DNA of 57,918 nt from Bradyrhizobium sp. AS23.2 (GCF_001908185.1 NZ_LGHM01000092.1:1-57918); one strand, 5' to 3'. Positions 17,005-25,239 are shown, counted from the first letter of the stretch. Numbers and translations: made by a program. Notes: generated by a model not told the origin, from the sequence alone.

Positions 17005-18144
17005 GGCCTGCTGTCGCAGCGCCGCAGGCAGGTCCTGCCGCTTCGACCAGGTGATGTAATAGGCGACCGCTGTCATCGCCGCGAAGCCAACGAGGCTCAC
17101 CGCGATCTGCATCACCACCAGGTTCGGCCCGGTGATCAGAATGAGATGGCCGGCGAACGACAGGAACACGGCGATACAAAATACAGCGAGCCATTCCTCG
17201 CCGCATGTGATCACAGCCTGCAGCGGCCGCCATTTCAGTCCGGGATGATCGGCCGGAATGAGATGGGTTGCGATGAAGGCGAGCGCGAGGAAATGGACCA
17301 CGCGATGGGGCGCGAGGTTTTCCTTGTCGGTCGGTGTGATGCTGTTGAGGATAAAGTCCGGCAAGGAGGCGGACAACGCCGGCGAATGGCGCATCAAGGT
17401 GACGGCCAGCGCGAATACGAGATAGGCACCTGCGAGGATCCGCAGCCAGGACATGCCGTGCAGCGCACGTCCGGGTGCGCCGGTTACGGCGAACCAGCCG
17501 CCCAGCACCATCAGCATCTGCCAGCACAGCGGATTGAAGGTCCATTCCTGGTCCGGGTAGACCCGGAAATTCCAGTCGAACCAGCGCGCCGCAACGTACA
17601 GCGCGATCGATGCTGCCAGCGTCAGGTTCGGCCGTCGCAGCAGCCCCCATAGCGCGAACGGAAAGAACGCCATCAGCGGGATCATCAGTTGCAGCAGGTC
17701 GAGGTTCAGCGGCTCTTCCTGGAGCACGAGGCCACTGACCAGGATACGCAGCGGGTGCTCGAGGATGCCTGAGATGTTGTATTCGTGGATGATCTCCGGC
17801 GCCATCGATTGCGAGGCGACATAGGCGATGGTGTCGATATAGATCACGAACAGCACGACATAGGCGGCGTAAAGCCGCCAGACGCGGCGAAAGATGCGCG
17901 TTGCGGCGACCACGTAGCCGCGCTCCAGCGCCATCCTGCCGTGGATGATGGCGACACCATAACCCACCACGAAGACGAAGAGATCAGCAGCACCGCTGAA
18001 GCCGAAATTTCGCAGCGTCAGCAGGTTGACGACGTTGTTCGGGATATGGTCGACGAAAACCGACCAGTTGGCGATGCCGAGCGTCAGATACAGCCTGGCG
18101 TCGTGATGGAATGCGGCGAGGTTCGCCTTGACGGACGGTTTCAT
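17002..18144 (-). CDS. opgC: OpgC-family membrane acyltransferase (periplasmic glucan modification)
   Basis: This 380 aa polytopic protein has about ten hydrophobic segments. OpgC/acyltransferase features are the N-terminal FHHDARLYLTLGIANWSVFVDHIPNN, FGFSGAADLFVFVVGYG, the QMLMVLGGWF region and HRVVHFLALAFIATHLIP. The family substitutes osmoregulated periplasmic glucans with succinyl groups, using a membrane-bound catalytic site. ATG 18144 is preferred; GTG 18147 is adjacent. It stands alone, with its nearest partner (TetR) 190 bp downstream on the same strand. Function is assigned from family only. Confidence 0.85.
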   Translation of the reverse strand: MKPSVKANLAAFHHDARLYLTLGIANWSVFVDHIPNNVVNLLTLRNFGFSGAADLFVFVVGYGVAIIHGRMALERGYVVAATRIFRRVWRLYAAYVVLFVIYIDTIAYVASQSMAPEIIHEYNISGILEHPLRILVSGLVLQEEPLNLDLLQLMIPLMAFFPFALWGLLRRPNLTLAASIALYVAARWFDWNFRVYPDQEWTFNPLCWQMLMVLGGWFAVTGAPGRALHGMSWLRILAGAYLVFALAVTLMRHSPALSASLPDFILNSITPTDKENLAPHRVVHFLALAFIATHLIPADHPGLKWRPLQAVITCGEEWLAVFCIAVFLSFAGHLILITGPNLVVMQIAVSLVGFAAMTAVAYYITWSKRQDLPAALRQQA

Positions 18145-18332
18145 CACGGAAAATGACTTTTGGAATCAGGGGCGCTGCTTTTAGCGGCAACCGCCTGCCT
18201 ATCCGAGTAGCGTTTGCGTGAATGGGGCCGGATCGCCTTGGCTGACGAAAAATTGCGCAAGGCCAGCCCCTGAATTTCCAAGAACTCACGCGTCCGCGCG
18301 GGGGCGCAACTTTCTTAACGCGCTTGTCCCCG

Positions 18333-18788
18333 TTACTCGGCAGGCTCGGCCGATGCCTCGTCGGATGCGCCGGCGCGGCTCGCCATGATCCCGAGCGCGA
18401 CGCCTCCAATCGCCAGGATCGGCAGCAGCCGCTTAACCCCGATGGCACGAACGATCTGGAGCCCTGTGGCGAGCAGCATGGGGTCGGTAAGCATGCTCTG
18501 TGCCGCCGACTTCGCGGCGCGTTCGGCTGCGATCTTGGCTCGTTTCTGTGCCTCCCGCTTGTAGCCCCAATAGATGCCAGCCACGGTGAGTGTCAGCAGG
18601 AAGAAGATGCCGGCGCCGGCAAGGCAGGCCTGCACTGGGCCGTATTTTTCGAGAACCGAGATGAAGGCGGCGGCACAAAGGAAGCATGTGGTGATGAACA
18701 GCGCGAATGCGGCGCCCGCGGCCAGGGAGGTCAGCCGGACCGTCGTACCAGTGGATGCACTGATGCTATCGATGATGCGCTGAAACAT
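18333..18788 (-). CDS. Membrane protein of unknown function (phage-holin-III/DUF1469-like topology)
   Basis: This 151 aa protein starts at ATG 18788, preceded by AGGAGCAAGG. Three hydrophobic stretches are visible: residues ~22-47, ~53-75 and ~115-135. A basic, Ala-rich helix (YKREAQKRAKIAAERAAKSAAQ) lies between the second and third, and the tail is acidic. I do not recognise a specific family. It lies 77 bp downstream of the DUF883-like gene on the same strand, so it may be read from that gene's EcfG-type promoter. A role in envelope stress is a guess from context. Confidence 0.7.
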   Translation of the reverse strand: MFQRIIDSISASTGTTVRLTSLAAGAAFALFITTCFLCAAAFISVLEKYGPVQACLAGAGIFFLLTLTVAGIYWGYKREAQKRAKIAAERAAKSAAQSMLTDPMLLATGLQIVRAIGVKRLLPILAIGGVALGIMASRAGASDEASAEPAE

Positions 18789-18865
18789 GGCCTTGCTCCT
18801 CAAATCCCCACAAGCCAACATCGGCGGTGCCGCAGCGCCGCCGTCTCAATATTCGTTCCGCGATC

Positions 18866-19237
18866 TTACCGGCGCCAGGCGATGCCGATCAGGAAGCCGA
18901 TGCCGAGCGCGAGCCCGACGGTGGCGAGCGGTCGCTGCGTGATGGCGTCTTCCAGCGTCTCTTCGATCGAACCATAGGCGTCCTGCGCCGCTCCCATCAT
19001 CGCGCTGCCGCGCTCCGACATGTCGTCGATCGCGGAATCCATGTTCTCGCGGGCCTGGCGATAGCCGCGGCGGGCCTGCTTGCTGGTGGAATTGGCAAAG
19101 GTGTTGAGCGCGTCAGTGATCTGATCGGTGAGGGCGGCGATGTCGCTTTTCACGGCTGCTACATCCTTCTCGAGGCGTTCTCTGGTGGCTTTGTCGGTCC
19201 AGTCTCTCATCCCGGCTTCGGCATTGCTCGTCGACAT
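18866..19237 (-). CDS. DUF883 (ElaB/YqjD-like) membrane-anchored stress protein
   Basis: This 123 aa protein starts at ATG 19237 (MSTSNAEAGMRDW). A long amphipathic helix with heptad-like pattern (EKDVAAVKSDIAALTDQITDA) leads into a C-terminal Gly-rich membrane anchor, ATVGLALGIGFLIGIAWRR, which is the DUF883 signature. In enterobacteria such proteins sit in the inner membrane and bind ribosomes in stationary phase. An EcfG-type promoter lies 38 bp upstream. Extra in-frame codons exist far upstream but run through the next gene and are rejected. Confidence 0.87.
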   Translation of the reverse strand: MSTSNAEAGMRDWTDKATRERLEKDVAAVKSDIAALTDQITDALNTFANSTSKQARRGYRQARENMDSAIDDMSERGSAMMGAAQDAYGSIEETLEDAITQRPLATVGLALGIGFLIGIAWRR

Positions 19238-19274
19238 CTGGGGCTCCGAATTGTTGGCGGCTGGATAGCCGGAA

Positions 19275-19299
19275 AACGTTTCGTCTTCGGGTAAGTTCC
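19275..19299 (-). promoter_or_regulatory. EcfG-type (general stress) promoter of the DUF883 gene
   Basis: On the minus strand GGAAC (plus GTTCC 19295-19299) is followed after exactly 16 bases by CGTT (plus AACG 19275-19278). This matches the alphaproteobacterial EcfG consensus GGAAC-N16/17-CGTT. The predicted start is a few bases downstream, about 30 nt before the ATG at 19237. Confidence 0.8.
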
Positions 19300-19314
19300 G
19301 TTTGCGGAAAACGG

Positions 19315-20427
19315 TCAGGCCTGCGGCAGCTGCGGCGAATTCTCCGGCATCAGATGCTCCTTCAGGATCAGCCCGACGATCAGCAGCGGCGACGACAGGA
19401 ACGCGCCCATCGGTCCCCATAGCCAGGTCCAGAAGGCCAGCGCGATGAAGACGGCGAGGGCATTCAGGGCCAGCCGGCGGCCGATGATGGTCGGCGTGAC
19501 AAAGTGCCCTTCCATGAAGGTGATGCCGCCGAAGGCGAGCGCCGCCATCAGTCCGCCGCCGAGGGTCGGGAAGGCGACGAGCCCCACCACGACCAGGACG
19601 ACGAACATCGCGACCGGTCCGATGATCGGGATGAAGTTGAGCCCAGCCGCGAGCGCGCCGAGTCCGGCCGGATTCGGCATGCCGGTGAGCGCGCAGACGA
19701 TGCCGGTTGCGACACCCACGCCGATATTGATGACAGTCACCGTCAAAAGGTAGTTGCCGAGATGAACCTCGATCTCGTTGAGGATCCGCAGCGTGCGCAG
19801 CCGCGCATCGCGATCGCTGAACGTCATGATCAGCGCCCGCCGCAGGTCGCGCCAGCTTGCGATGAAGAGGATCAGGGTGACGAAGAACAGCAGGAATTCG
19901 GCGAAGGTCGGCGACAGGAATTCCAGCGTGGGCTGCACCCATTCGAATTTCGGCAGCTGGAAGCTTGGCAGCCCCTCCGAGCCGCCCACCATGGTTTGCA
20001 GCTCCCGCCACAGCGCAAGCGGGCGGTCGAACACGTGCAGCTTGTCCTTCAACTGCGCGCCCAGCTCGGGCAGGCGTGAGCTCCACTCCATCGCGGGCGC
20101 GGCAATCAGCGCGACCACGAAGGCGACGACCGTGGTCACCGCGACCACGATCAGGACCGCTCCGACCGCACGCGGCACGCGCCGTCGCTCCAGGAAGGAT
20201 GCGGCCGGCGATAGCATGGTACCGGCGACAATGGCCATCACGACCGGGAGGAAGAACGCCTTGGCGACGTAGAGCACCGCGATCACGGCGATCAGGAGCA
20301 GGCCGGCGAGCGCGAAGGCGACGAACTCGGTGCGGCGGATTACCGGCGGCAGCTCGGCATGGCTGTCGGGAAGCGGGTCGCTTTCGTTGCTGACGGAAAT
20401 CAGACGTTCGCTGGGAAGGACGCGCAC
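19315..20427 (-). CDS. AI-2E (TqsA/PerM) family transporter
   Basis: This 370 aa protein starts at GTG 20427 behind GGGAGAGATATT. It has about eight membrane segments: an N-terminal pair (FALAGLLLIAVIAVLYVAKAFFLPVVMA), a large soluble loop (~residues 120-190), then the conserved NYLLTVTVINIGVGVATGI, GLNFIPIIGPV and LAFWTWLWGPMGAFLSSPLL typical of the family. Members export small molecules or ions (autoinducer-2, Na+/H+ antiport in some); the substrate here cannot be told. An EcfG-type promoter lies 54 bp upstream. Confidence 0.92.
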   Translation of the reverse strand: MRVLPSERLISVSNESDPLPDSHAELPPVIRRTEFVAFALAGLLLIAVIAVLYVAKAFFLPVVMAIVAGTMLSPAASFLERRRVPRAVGAVLIVVAVTTVVAFVVALIAAPAMEWSSRLPELGAQLKDKLHVFDRPLALWRELQTMVGGSEGLPSFQLPKFEWVQPTLEFLSPTFAEFLLFFVTLILFIASWRDLRRALIMTFSDRDARLRTLRILNEIEVHLGNYLLTVTVINIGVGVATGIVCALTGMPNPAGLGALAAGLNFIPIIGPVAMFVVLVVVGLVAFPTLGGGLMAALAFGGITFMEGHFVTPTIIGRRLALNALAVFIALAFWTWLWGPMGAFLSSPLLIVGLILKEHLMPENSPQLPQA

Positions 20428-20480
20428 AATATCTCTCCCGCACGGAGGCCTGAGATCCGCGCGCCCATTGATGACCGGAA

Positions 20481-20505
20481 AACGCGCGAGCCAGCCGTAG
20501 GTTCC
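20481..20505 (-). promoter_or_regulatory. EcfG-type promoter of the AI-2E transporter gene
   Basis: On the minus strand GGAAC (plus GTTCC 20501-20505), 16 bases, then CGTT (plus AACG 20481-20484). The spacing and both boxes match the EcfG consensus exactly. It faces away from a second match at 20565-20590. Confidence 0.8.
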
Positions 20506-20564
20506 ATCGCGGCTTCGTGAAGAGCTCCTCGCTTGACTGTGACGTCACTGCCGCAGACTGCGCC

Positions 20565-20590
20565 GGAACTTGAGTTGGCCCAGCGGCGTT
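20565..20590 (+). promoter_or_regulatory. EcfG-type promoter of the L,D-transpeptidase gene
   Basis: GGAAC (20565-20569), 17 bases, then CGTT (20587-20590). The predicted start is about 40 nt before the ATG at 20639. It is divergent from the promoter at 20481-20505. A 10-bp palindrome GTGACGTCAC (20539-20548) lies between the two and could be a regulator site. Confidence 0.78.
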
Positions 20591-20638
20591 TGTTGGCAAG
20601 CCGCATCACCCAGATGCACCCATCCCACGGGGCAGCAC

Positions 20639-21427
20639 ATGACAAAGTTCTCTGCAGTCCGTCGCAGCTTCTCGCCGCGCGCCGTCAGCGCTTTTGCCTT
20701 CGCCACCGCCCTGCTTGCCGTACCCTTCGGCACCGCAAGCGCGCAGACGCTCCTCGGCTACGCGCCGATGCAGCGGCAGGCCTATTCGCAGGACCTGGGT
20801 TATTCGCAAGGCTATGCACAAGGCTATGTGAGTGAAGCGCCGCGGGCGGCCGATGCGGATGCCCAGCTGCCCGACCGGTTGCGCAAGCAGATCGTCAGCT
20901 TCGACCGGAGCGAGCCCGCCGGCACTATCGTGATCGATACCGGCAATACCTATCTCTATTATGTGCTCGGCAATGGCCGCGCGATCCGTTACGGCGTCGG
21001 CGTCGGCCGCGAGGGCTTCACCTGGGCGGGCGTGCAGAGCGTCAGCCGGAAGGCGGAATGGCCGGACTGGCAACCGCCGGCCCAGATGATCGCGCGCCAG
21101 CCTTATCTGCCACGCTTTGTCGCCGGCGGCCCCGGCAACCCGCTCGGCGCGCGGGCGATGTATCTCGGCTCGAGCGAATACCGCATCCACGGAACCAATG
21201 ATCCAACCACGATCGGCAAGTTCGTCTCGTCCGGCTGCATCCGCATGACCAATGAGGACGTCACCGACCTGTTCAACCGAGTCAATATCGGCGCCAAGGT
21301 GGTGGTACTGCCGAAGAATGCCCCGTTGATGGCGAAAGGCGGCGACCCCGTGCGCAAGCGCCCGGCCGTGACGACCCTGCCTTCGGCTCCGCAGGCGCTG
21401 AACGTCTCGACGTCGGCGGTGAACTGA
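20639..21427 (+). CDS. L,D-transpeptidase (YkuD domain)
   Basis: This 262 aa exported protein starts at ATG 20639. The signal peptide (RSFSPRAVSAFAFATALLAV, cleavage near ASA) is followed by a Tyr/Gln-rich linker (YAPMQRQAYSQDLGYSQGYA) and a YkuD catalytic domain from about residue 93. The active site is YRIHGTND (His184) and SSGCIRMTNEDV (Cys200). These enzymes form 3-3 peptidoglycan crosslinks or attach proteins to the wall in the periplasm. It is followed after 17 bp by the DUF2865 gene. Confidence 0.94.
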   Translation: MTKFSAVRRSFSPRAVSAFAFATALLAVPFGTASAQTLLGYAPMQRQAYSQDLGYSQGYAQGYVSEAPRAADADAQLPDRLRKQIVSFDRSEPAGTIVIDTGNTYLYYVLGNGRAIRYGVGVGREGFTWAGVQSVSRKAEWPDWQPPAQMIARQPYLPRFVAGGPGNPLGARAMYLGSSEYRIHGTNDPTTIGKFVSSGCIRMTNEDVTDLFNRVNIGAKVVVLPKNAPLMAKGGDPVRKRPAVTTLPSAPQALNVSTSAVN

Positions 21428-21444
21428 GAGTTGAGTGAGGTCAT

Positions 21445-22098
21445 ATGAAGAAGCGTTCGATCAGCAAACTGGCCGGTGGCGCGGCGGCGATGCTTGCCGT
21501 TGCTTCCCTCGGCCTCGCGCTGACGCCGTCGGCGCATGCGGAGGATTTCTTCTCGGCGCTGTTCGGTGGCTTCCGGATGCGGCCGCCGCCGGAGATCCGG
21601 ATGCCGTTCCCCAACGACGACATGCCGCGCTATGACGCGCCACGCCAGCGGGCCTCCTATGGCGGTGGCACCGCCTATTGCGTGCGCGGTTGCGACGGTC
21701 GCTACTTCCCGGCGCAAGGAGCCGATGCCGAAAGCAAGGCGGAATCCTGCAAGAGCTTCTGCCCGGCTTCGGAAACCTCGCTGGTCTATGGCCGCAATAT
21801 CGACGACGCCACGACCGATAACGGAAAATCCTATTCCGACCTGCCCAACGCCTTCCGCTATCGCAACGAGATCGTCGCGGGTTGCACTTGCAACGGCAAG
21901 GATCCGGTCGGGCTTGCGCAAGTTAAGGTCGAAGACGATCCCACCTTGCGCAAGGGCGACATCGTCGCGGGCGCGGATGGCCTGGTGGTCGCTAACCGCA
22001 ACGCGAATGACCGCCGCGGCGTCGCGATGAACTTCTCCCCGCTCCCGGAATCGCTCCGTGCCAAATTCCGTCATGTGCCGGTGGTCGCGAAGGAGTAG
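21445..22098 (+). CDS. DUF2865 exported protein
   Basis: This 217 aa protein has a signal peptide (residues ~1-32, ending SAHA). The DUF2865 hallmark is TAYCVRGCDGRYFPAQ, with further cysteines in ESCKSFCPAS and GCTCNGKDP; these six cysteines suggest disulfides in the periplasm. The family occurs mainly in Rhizobiales and its function is unknown. It lies 17 bp after the L,D-transpeptidase, so it probably shares its EcfG-type promoter and acts in the same envelope process. Confidence 0.85.
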   Translation: MKKRSISKLAGGAAAMLAVASLGLALTPSAHAEDFFSALFGGFRMRPPPEIRMPFPNDDMPRYDAPRQRASYGGGTAYCVRGCDGRYFPAQGADAESKAESCKSFCPASETSLVYGRNIDDATTDNGKSYSDLPNAFRYRNEIVAGCTCNGKDPVGLAQVKVEDDPTLRKGDIVAGADGLVVANRNANDRRGVAMNFSPLPESLRAKFRHVPVVAKE

Positions 22099-22145
22099 GA
22101 GCCGGGCATTGGCTGAGTTACCGCGCTAGCAGCGCAACAAAGATT

Positions 22146-22296
22146 GTCGTCCCGGACAAGCGGAGCGCCGATGCGGGACCCATAACCACAGGAAGTGGTT
22201 TGGGGCTAGCTGATGGTTGCCAGCCTTCGCCTTGCTTCTTCCTGTGGTTATGGGTCCTGGCGCCCGTGCGCAATTGTGCGCTAGGGCCGGGACGAC
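22146..22296. repeat. Palindromic interspersed repeat (family 3)
   Basis: The outer ends GTCGTCCCGG and CCGGGACGAC are inverted. The inner arms GGACCCATAACCACAGGAAG and CTTCCTGTGGTTATGGGTCC are perfectly complementary over 20 bp. It lies between convergent genes (DUF2865 and the chemoreceptor) and could serve as a two-way terminator. A related end (TGCAATTGTGC...CCGGGACGA) appears near 45970-45997. Confidence 0.85.
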
Positions 22297-22321
22297 ACCG
22301 AGCGTGTAGCGCCTGCGTGCC

Positions 22322-24418
22322 CTACGCCGCGCGGATTTTGCCCAGGAAGCCGCCGACCTGCTCGCCGAGCTGGCGACTCTGGGTTTCCAGCGTTTCCGAC
22401 GCCTGCTTGACGTTCTCCGCCGCACCGGCCGCGGTGTCGGCATCGGCCTTCACGCCGGTGATGTTGTCCGAGACGTTCTTGGTGCCTTGCGCCGCGTATT
22501 GCGTGCTGCGGGTGATTTCCTGGGTTGCCGCGCCCTGCTCCTGCACGGCGGCGGCGATGGCGGTGGCGACTTCATTGACCTCGCCGATGATGCCGCCGAT
22601 CGCCTGGATCGCATTGATGGCATCGCCTGCGACCCTCTGGATGTCGGCGATCTGCTCGGAGATGTCGTCCGTCGCCTTCGCGGTCTGGCTCGCCAGCGAC
22701 TTCACCTCGGAGGCGACTACGGCAAAGCCGCGGCCGGCCTCGCCGGCGCGCGCGGCCTCGATCGTGGCATTCAATGCAAGAAGGTTGGTCTGCGCCGCGA
22801 TGGTGTTGATCAGGCCGACGACTTCGCCGATGCGGTTGGCCGAGTTCGCGAGGCCCTGGACGGTGCCGTCGGTGTCGCGCGCCTGGTTGACGGCGCGGCT
22901 GGCGATTCCTGCGGCGTGAGCGGCCTGCTGACTGATGTCGTTGATCGAGGCGCTCAGTTCCTCGGCCGCCGAGGCCACGCTGTCCACGCTCATCGAGGCA
23001 TCGCCCGAGGCCTTGCCGGCGATCTGCACCCGCTCATTGGTCTGGCGTGAGACCGCGGAGAGTTCCGAGGCAGTCTTGCTCATTTCGCTGGAGGCCTGGC
23101 TCAACTGCGCGAGGGTCTCGCGCACCAGGCCCTCGAATTCTCCGATGGAGGCCTCGATCGTGCGCTGGCGCACCGCGGCGCCTGCGTTGTGTTCGCGTTC
23201 CTGGGCCTCGATCTGCAGCTTGTCGGTGGCCTGCTGCTTGAAGGTTTCAAGAGCGCCTGCAAGCGCGCCGATCTCGTCCTTGCGGTCGAGATAGCCGCTG
23301 TCGACGGCGAGGTCGCCGCCGGCGACCTTGAGCATGGCGTCGCGGATGTTGTGCAGCGGGCGGATGACGCGGCGTGTGACCGTGAGCATCGCCCCGACGG
23401 TCAGAAGCGCGGCGAAGACCAGCATGGCGATCTGGACTGCGAGCGCGCGGCTCGCCGCCGCGTACTGAACCGCAGCATAGTCACGCGCCTCGTCGAGCGC
23501 GCGCTCGGCCACCGTCACCGCCGTGCCCATGCGCTGCGATGTCAGCTGCGTCCACTGGTCCGCGGTCATGTCGGTCTTCGACCCCACCACGATCTGGTCA
23601 ATCAGCCGGTCACGGAGGGCAAGATAGTCGGCGTTGAAATAGGCGGCCTTGGCAGCGTTCATCGCGTTGGAGAGCTCCGGCGACAGCTTCATGCCGAGCG
23701 TCGCGGAATCGAGCCCGCTCCAGGCGTTCTCGATGGCGCCGACGAATTTGGTGTAGGTCTGCTGCGCTTCCAGCGGCAGGCTGCCGGTCGCCACCAGTCC
23801 GGTCGAAACCAGGTCTGAGGCCTCTCCGGCGGTATTGCGCAACAGCCAGGCCGCCTGCTTGATCGACAGCAACTGGTCGATCAGTGGATCGTTGTGATTG
23901 ACGACCCCCGTCAGGTGCGCAGAGATCTCCTCCAGCGTCGCGAGCAGCACGCCGGTCTGGTCCGTGTAGTCCTTCGACAAGGCCGCCCGCCGCGCCTTTT
24001 TCGGCTTGCGCATCTCGTCCCAGGCCTCACTCTGGAGCGTCACCAGCTTGTCGACCTGCTGGTTCAGATTGCCGAGCAGGGTGGTCTGCTCGGCGAACGG
24101 GATCGAGGGCAGCAGCGCCGCGGTGGCGCGGATCGCCGGCATCTCGGCGTCGTGGATGCCGCGGAGGAATTTCTCGATCCCCGGCGACACCGGCGCTTCG
24201 CCGTTCAGGACGCGGGGCGTCGAGGATCGATCGGTGCGGAGGTTGTGCATCGCCTTGAACGCGTTCGCGGAGGCCTCGGCTACGGCCGCGATGTGTCCGG
24301 TCCCACGCAGCCGCTCCCAGGACTGCCAGGCGCTCGTCACCAGCAGCGCCACCACGCAAGCCGCGAGAAGAGCGATGACGGACTGCAGCAGCGCCGAAAC
24401 GGTCACACGTCGAAGCAT
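22322..24418 (-). CDS. Methyl-accepting chemotaxis protein
   Basis: This 698 aa receptor starts at ATG 24418 (MLRRVTVSALLQS), behind a GGGGGGATT stretch. A helix at ~8-30, a large periplasmic helical sensor (to ~residue 325) and a second helix (ALAVQIAMLVFAALLTVGAM) are followed by HAMP (RRVIRPLHNIRDAMLKVAGG). The MCP signalling hairpin has the tip IAAQTNLLALNATIEAARAG, then EAGRGFAVVASEVKSLA. No C-terminal CheR pentapeptide is seen. It senses an unknown ligand and signals through CheW/CheA. No EcfG-type promoter was found upstream. Confidence 0.94.
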   Translation of the reverse strand: MLRRVTVSALLQSVIALLAACVVALLVTSAWQSWERLRGTGHIAAVAEASANAFKAMHNLRTDRSSTPRVLNGEAPVSPGIEKFLRGIHDAEMPAIRATAALLPSIPFAEQTTLLGNLNQQVDKLVTLQSEAWDEMRKPKKARRAALSKDYTDQTGVLLATLEEISAHLTGVVNHNDPLIDQLLSIKQAAWLLRNTAGEASDLVSTGLVATGSLPLEAQQTYTKFVGAIENAWSGLDSATLGMKLSPELSNAMNAAKAAYFNADYLALRDRLIDQIVVGSKTDMTADQWTQLTSQRMGTAVTVAERALDEARDYAAVQYAAASRALAVQIAMLVFAALLTVGAMLTVTRRVIRPLHNIRDAMLKVAGGDLAVDSGYLDRKDEIGALAGALETFKQQATDKLQIEAQEREHNAGAAVRQRTIEASIGEFEGLVRETLAQLSQASSEMSKTASELSAVSRQTNERVQIAGKASGDASMSVDSVASAAEELSASINDISQQAAHAAGIASRAVNQARDTDGTVQGLANSANRIGEVVGLINTIAAQTNLLALNATIEAARAGEAGRGFAVVASEVKSLASQTAKATDDISEQIADIQRVAGDAINAIQAIGGIIGEVNEVATAIAAAVQEQGAATQEITRSTQYAAQGTKNVSDNITGVKADADTAAGAAENVKQASETLETQSRQLGEQVGGFLGKIRAA

Positions 24419-24641
24419 GATGAATCCCCCCGAATCCGTCATATTTCCCAAAAAGGAATAAACAGAGTTGAAACGCCCGCGGGGTTCGCGTTGACGGAGG
24501 CCTGCGGCGAGGGCGCTGAATGGCAGGCGTTAACGGATCGTTACCGCCGTGCTGTCCCCGGCGTCGTCCCGAAAATTTCAGGCAGCCAGCGGGGGCTGTA
24601 GAAATGCGGAAGTACCGGAAATTGTAAGGGGTTGCCTGGCA
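24419..24641. other. Intergenic region between divergent chemoreceptor and small membrane protein genes
   Basis: No gene or repeat was found. The stretch holds the promoter region of the chemoreceptor (minus strand) and ends at the EcfG-type promoter annotated next. Confidence 0.5.
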
Positions 24642-24666
24642 GGAACCGGCGCCGGAGGTGGGCGTT
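24642..24666 (+). promoter_or_regulatory. EcfG-type promoter of the small membrane protein gene
   Basis: GGAAC (24642-24646), 16 bases, CGTT (24663-24666). Both boxes and spacing match EcfG-dependent promoters. The predicted start is ~25 nt before the ATG at 24700. Confidence 0.82.
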
Positions 24667-24699
24667 AGCACAGCATTGGAAATTGAAGGGGGCTTTGCG

Positions 24700-24855
24700 A
24701 TGCTGGTCGGCGTACTCGTCACCTTTCTCGTCGTCATTCTCGTGCTCTATCTCATCAACATGCTGCCGATTGACGGCCGCGCCAAGCAGATCGCACGCGT
24801 GATCGTCATCATCATCGGCGTGGTGTCGCTGCTGAAATATCTGACGGTGTTCTAG
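24700..24855 (+). CDS. Small membrane protein (Thivi_2564-like)
   Basis: This 51 aa protein starts at ATG 24700 after GAAGGGGGCTTTGCG. It is nearly all membrane: helix MLVGVLVTFLVVILVLYLINM, a short polar turn LPIDGRAKQIARV, then helix IVIIIGVVSLLKYLTVF. The turn with LPIDGR is the recognisable feature of this small, uncharacterised family. An EcfG-type promoter upstream and a strong hairpin downstream make it a monocistronic stress gene. Confidence 0.8.
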   Translation: MLVGVLVTFLVVILVLYLINMLPIDGRAKQIARVIVIIIGVVSLLKYLTVF

Positions 24856-24890
24856 TGGGGCAGGTTAGGTCGCTACGGTTCTCAATAAGA

Positions 24891-24913
24891 AAGCCCCGGC
24901 CGAGCCGGGGCTT
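24891..24913. terminator. Bidirectional terminator between convergent small genes
   Basis: AAGCCCCGGC (24891-24900), loop CGA, GCCGGGGCTT (24904-24913): a perfect 10-bp GC-rich stem with short A/T flanks. It lies between the small membrane protein gene and the convergent csbD gene. Confidence 0.8.
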
Positions 24914-24927
24914 CGTTCGTGCTGCGG

Positions 24928-25128
24928 TTAGTGCAGCGACTTGAGCCAATCGTCGACGTCCTGACGAACCTGGTCTTTGGCCTTGCCGTAGCGCTCCTGG
25001 AGCCGACCCTCGAGCTGTTCGCGGCGACCCTCGATCAATTTGAGGTCATCGTCAGTGAGTTTGCCCCACTTCTCCTTGGCCGAACCCTTGAACTGCTTCC
25101 AGTTTCCTTCGATGCGGTTCCAGTCCAT
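24928..25128 (-). CDS. CsbD family stress protein
   Basis: This 66 aa protein starts at ATG 25128 with GGGAG eight bases upstream. The family core MDWNRIEGNWKQFKGSAKEK and KWGKLTDDDLKLIEG is followed by QLEGRLQERYGKAKDQVRQD, the standard CsbD pattern. CsbD proteins are small, hydrophilic and induced by general stress in many bacteria; their molecular role is not known. An exact EcfG-type promoter lies ~29 bp upstream. Confidence 0.92.
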   Translation of the reverse strand: MDWNRIEGNWKQFKGSAKEKWGKLTDDDLKLIEGRREQLEGRLQERYGKAKDQVRQDVDDWLKSLH

Positions 25129-25156
25129 GAGCATCTCCCGTTGCTGACGGCTCGAC

Positions 25157-25181
25157 AACGCGACCGGCGCGCCGCCGTTCC
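25157..25181 (-). promoter_or_regulatory. EcfG-type promoter of csbD
   Basis: On the minus strand GGAAC (plus GTTCC 25177-25181), 16 bases, CGTT (plus AACG 25157-25160). It is positioned about 20-30 bp before the CsbD start codon. Confidence 0.82.
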
Positions 25182-25208
25182 CCAGCTCGCCGCGACCTTT
25201 CGCCCAAC

Positions 25209-25239
25209 AAAAAAAGCCCCGGCTGGCGCCGGGGCTTTT
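25209..25239 (-). terminator. Rho-independent terminator of glcB
   Basis: Read on the minus strand, AAAAGCCCCGGC pairs with GCCGGGGCTTTT and is followed by further T residues. It lies 50 bp downstream of the malate synthase stop codon and just upstream of the csbD promoter, so it isolates the two units. Confidence 0.88.

Noticed and set aside
18333..18788. Prophage holin
   Set aside because: The topology is holin-like but no other phage gene is nearby; the context is stress and envelope genes.
18866..20599. 577-codon minus-strand frame covering the AI-2E gene and DUF883
   Set aside because: Only its last 123 codons (from 19237) match a family; the rest is an out-of-frame reading of the transporter.
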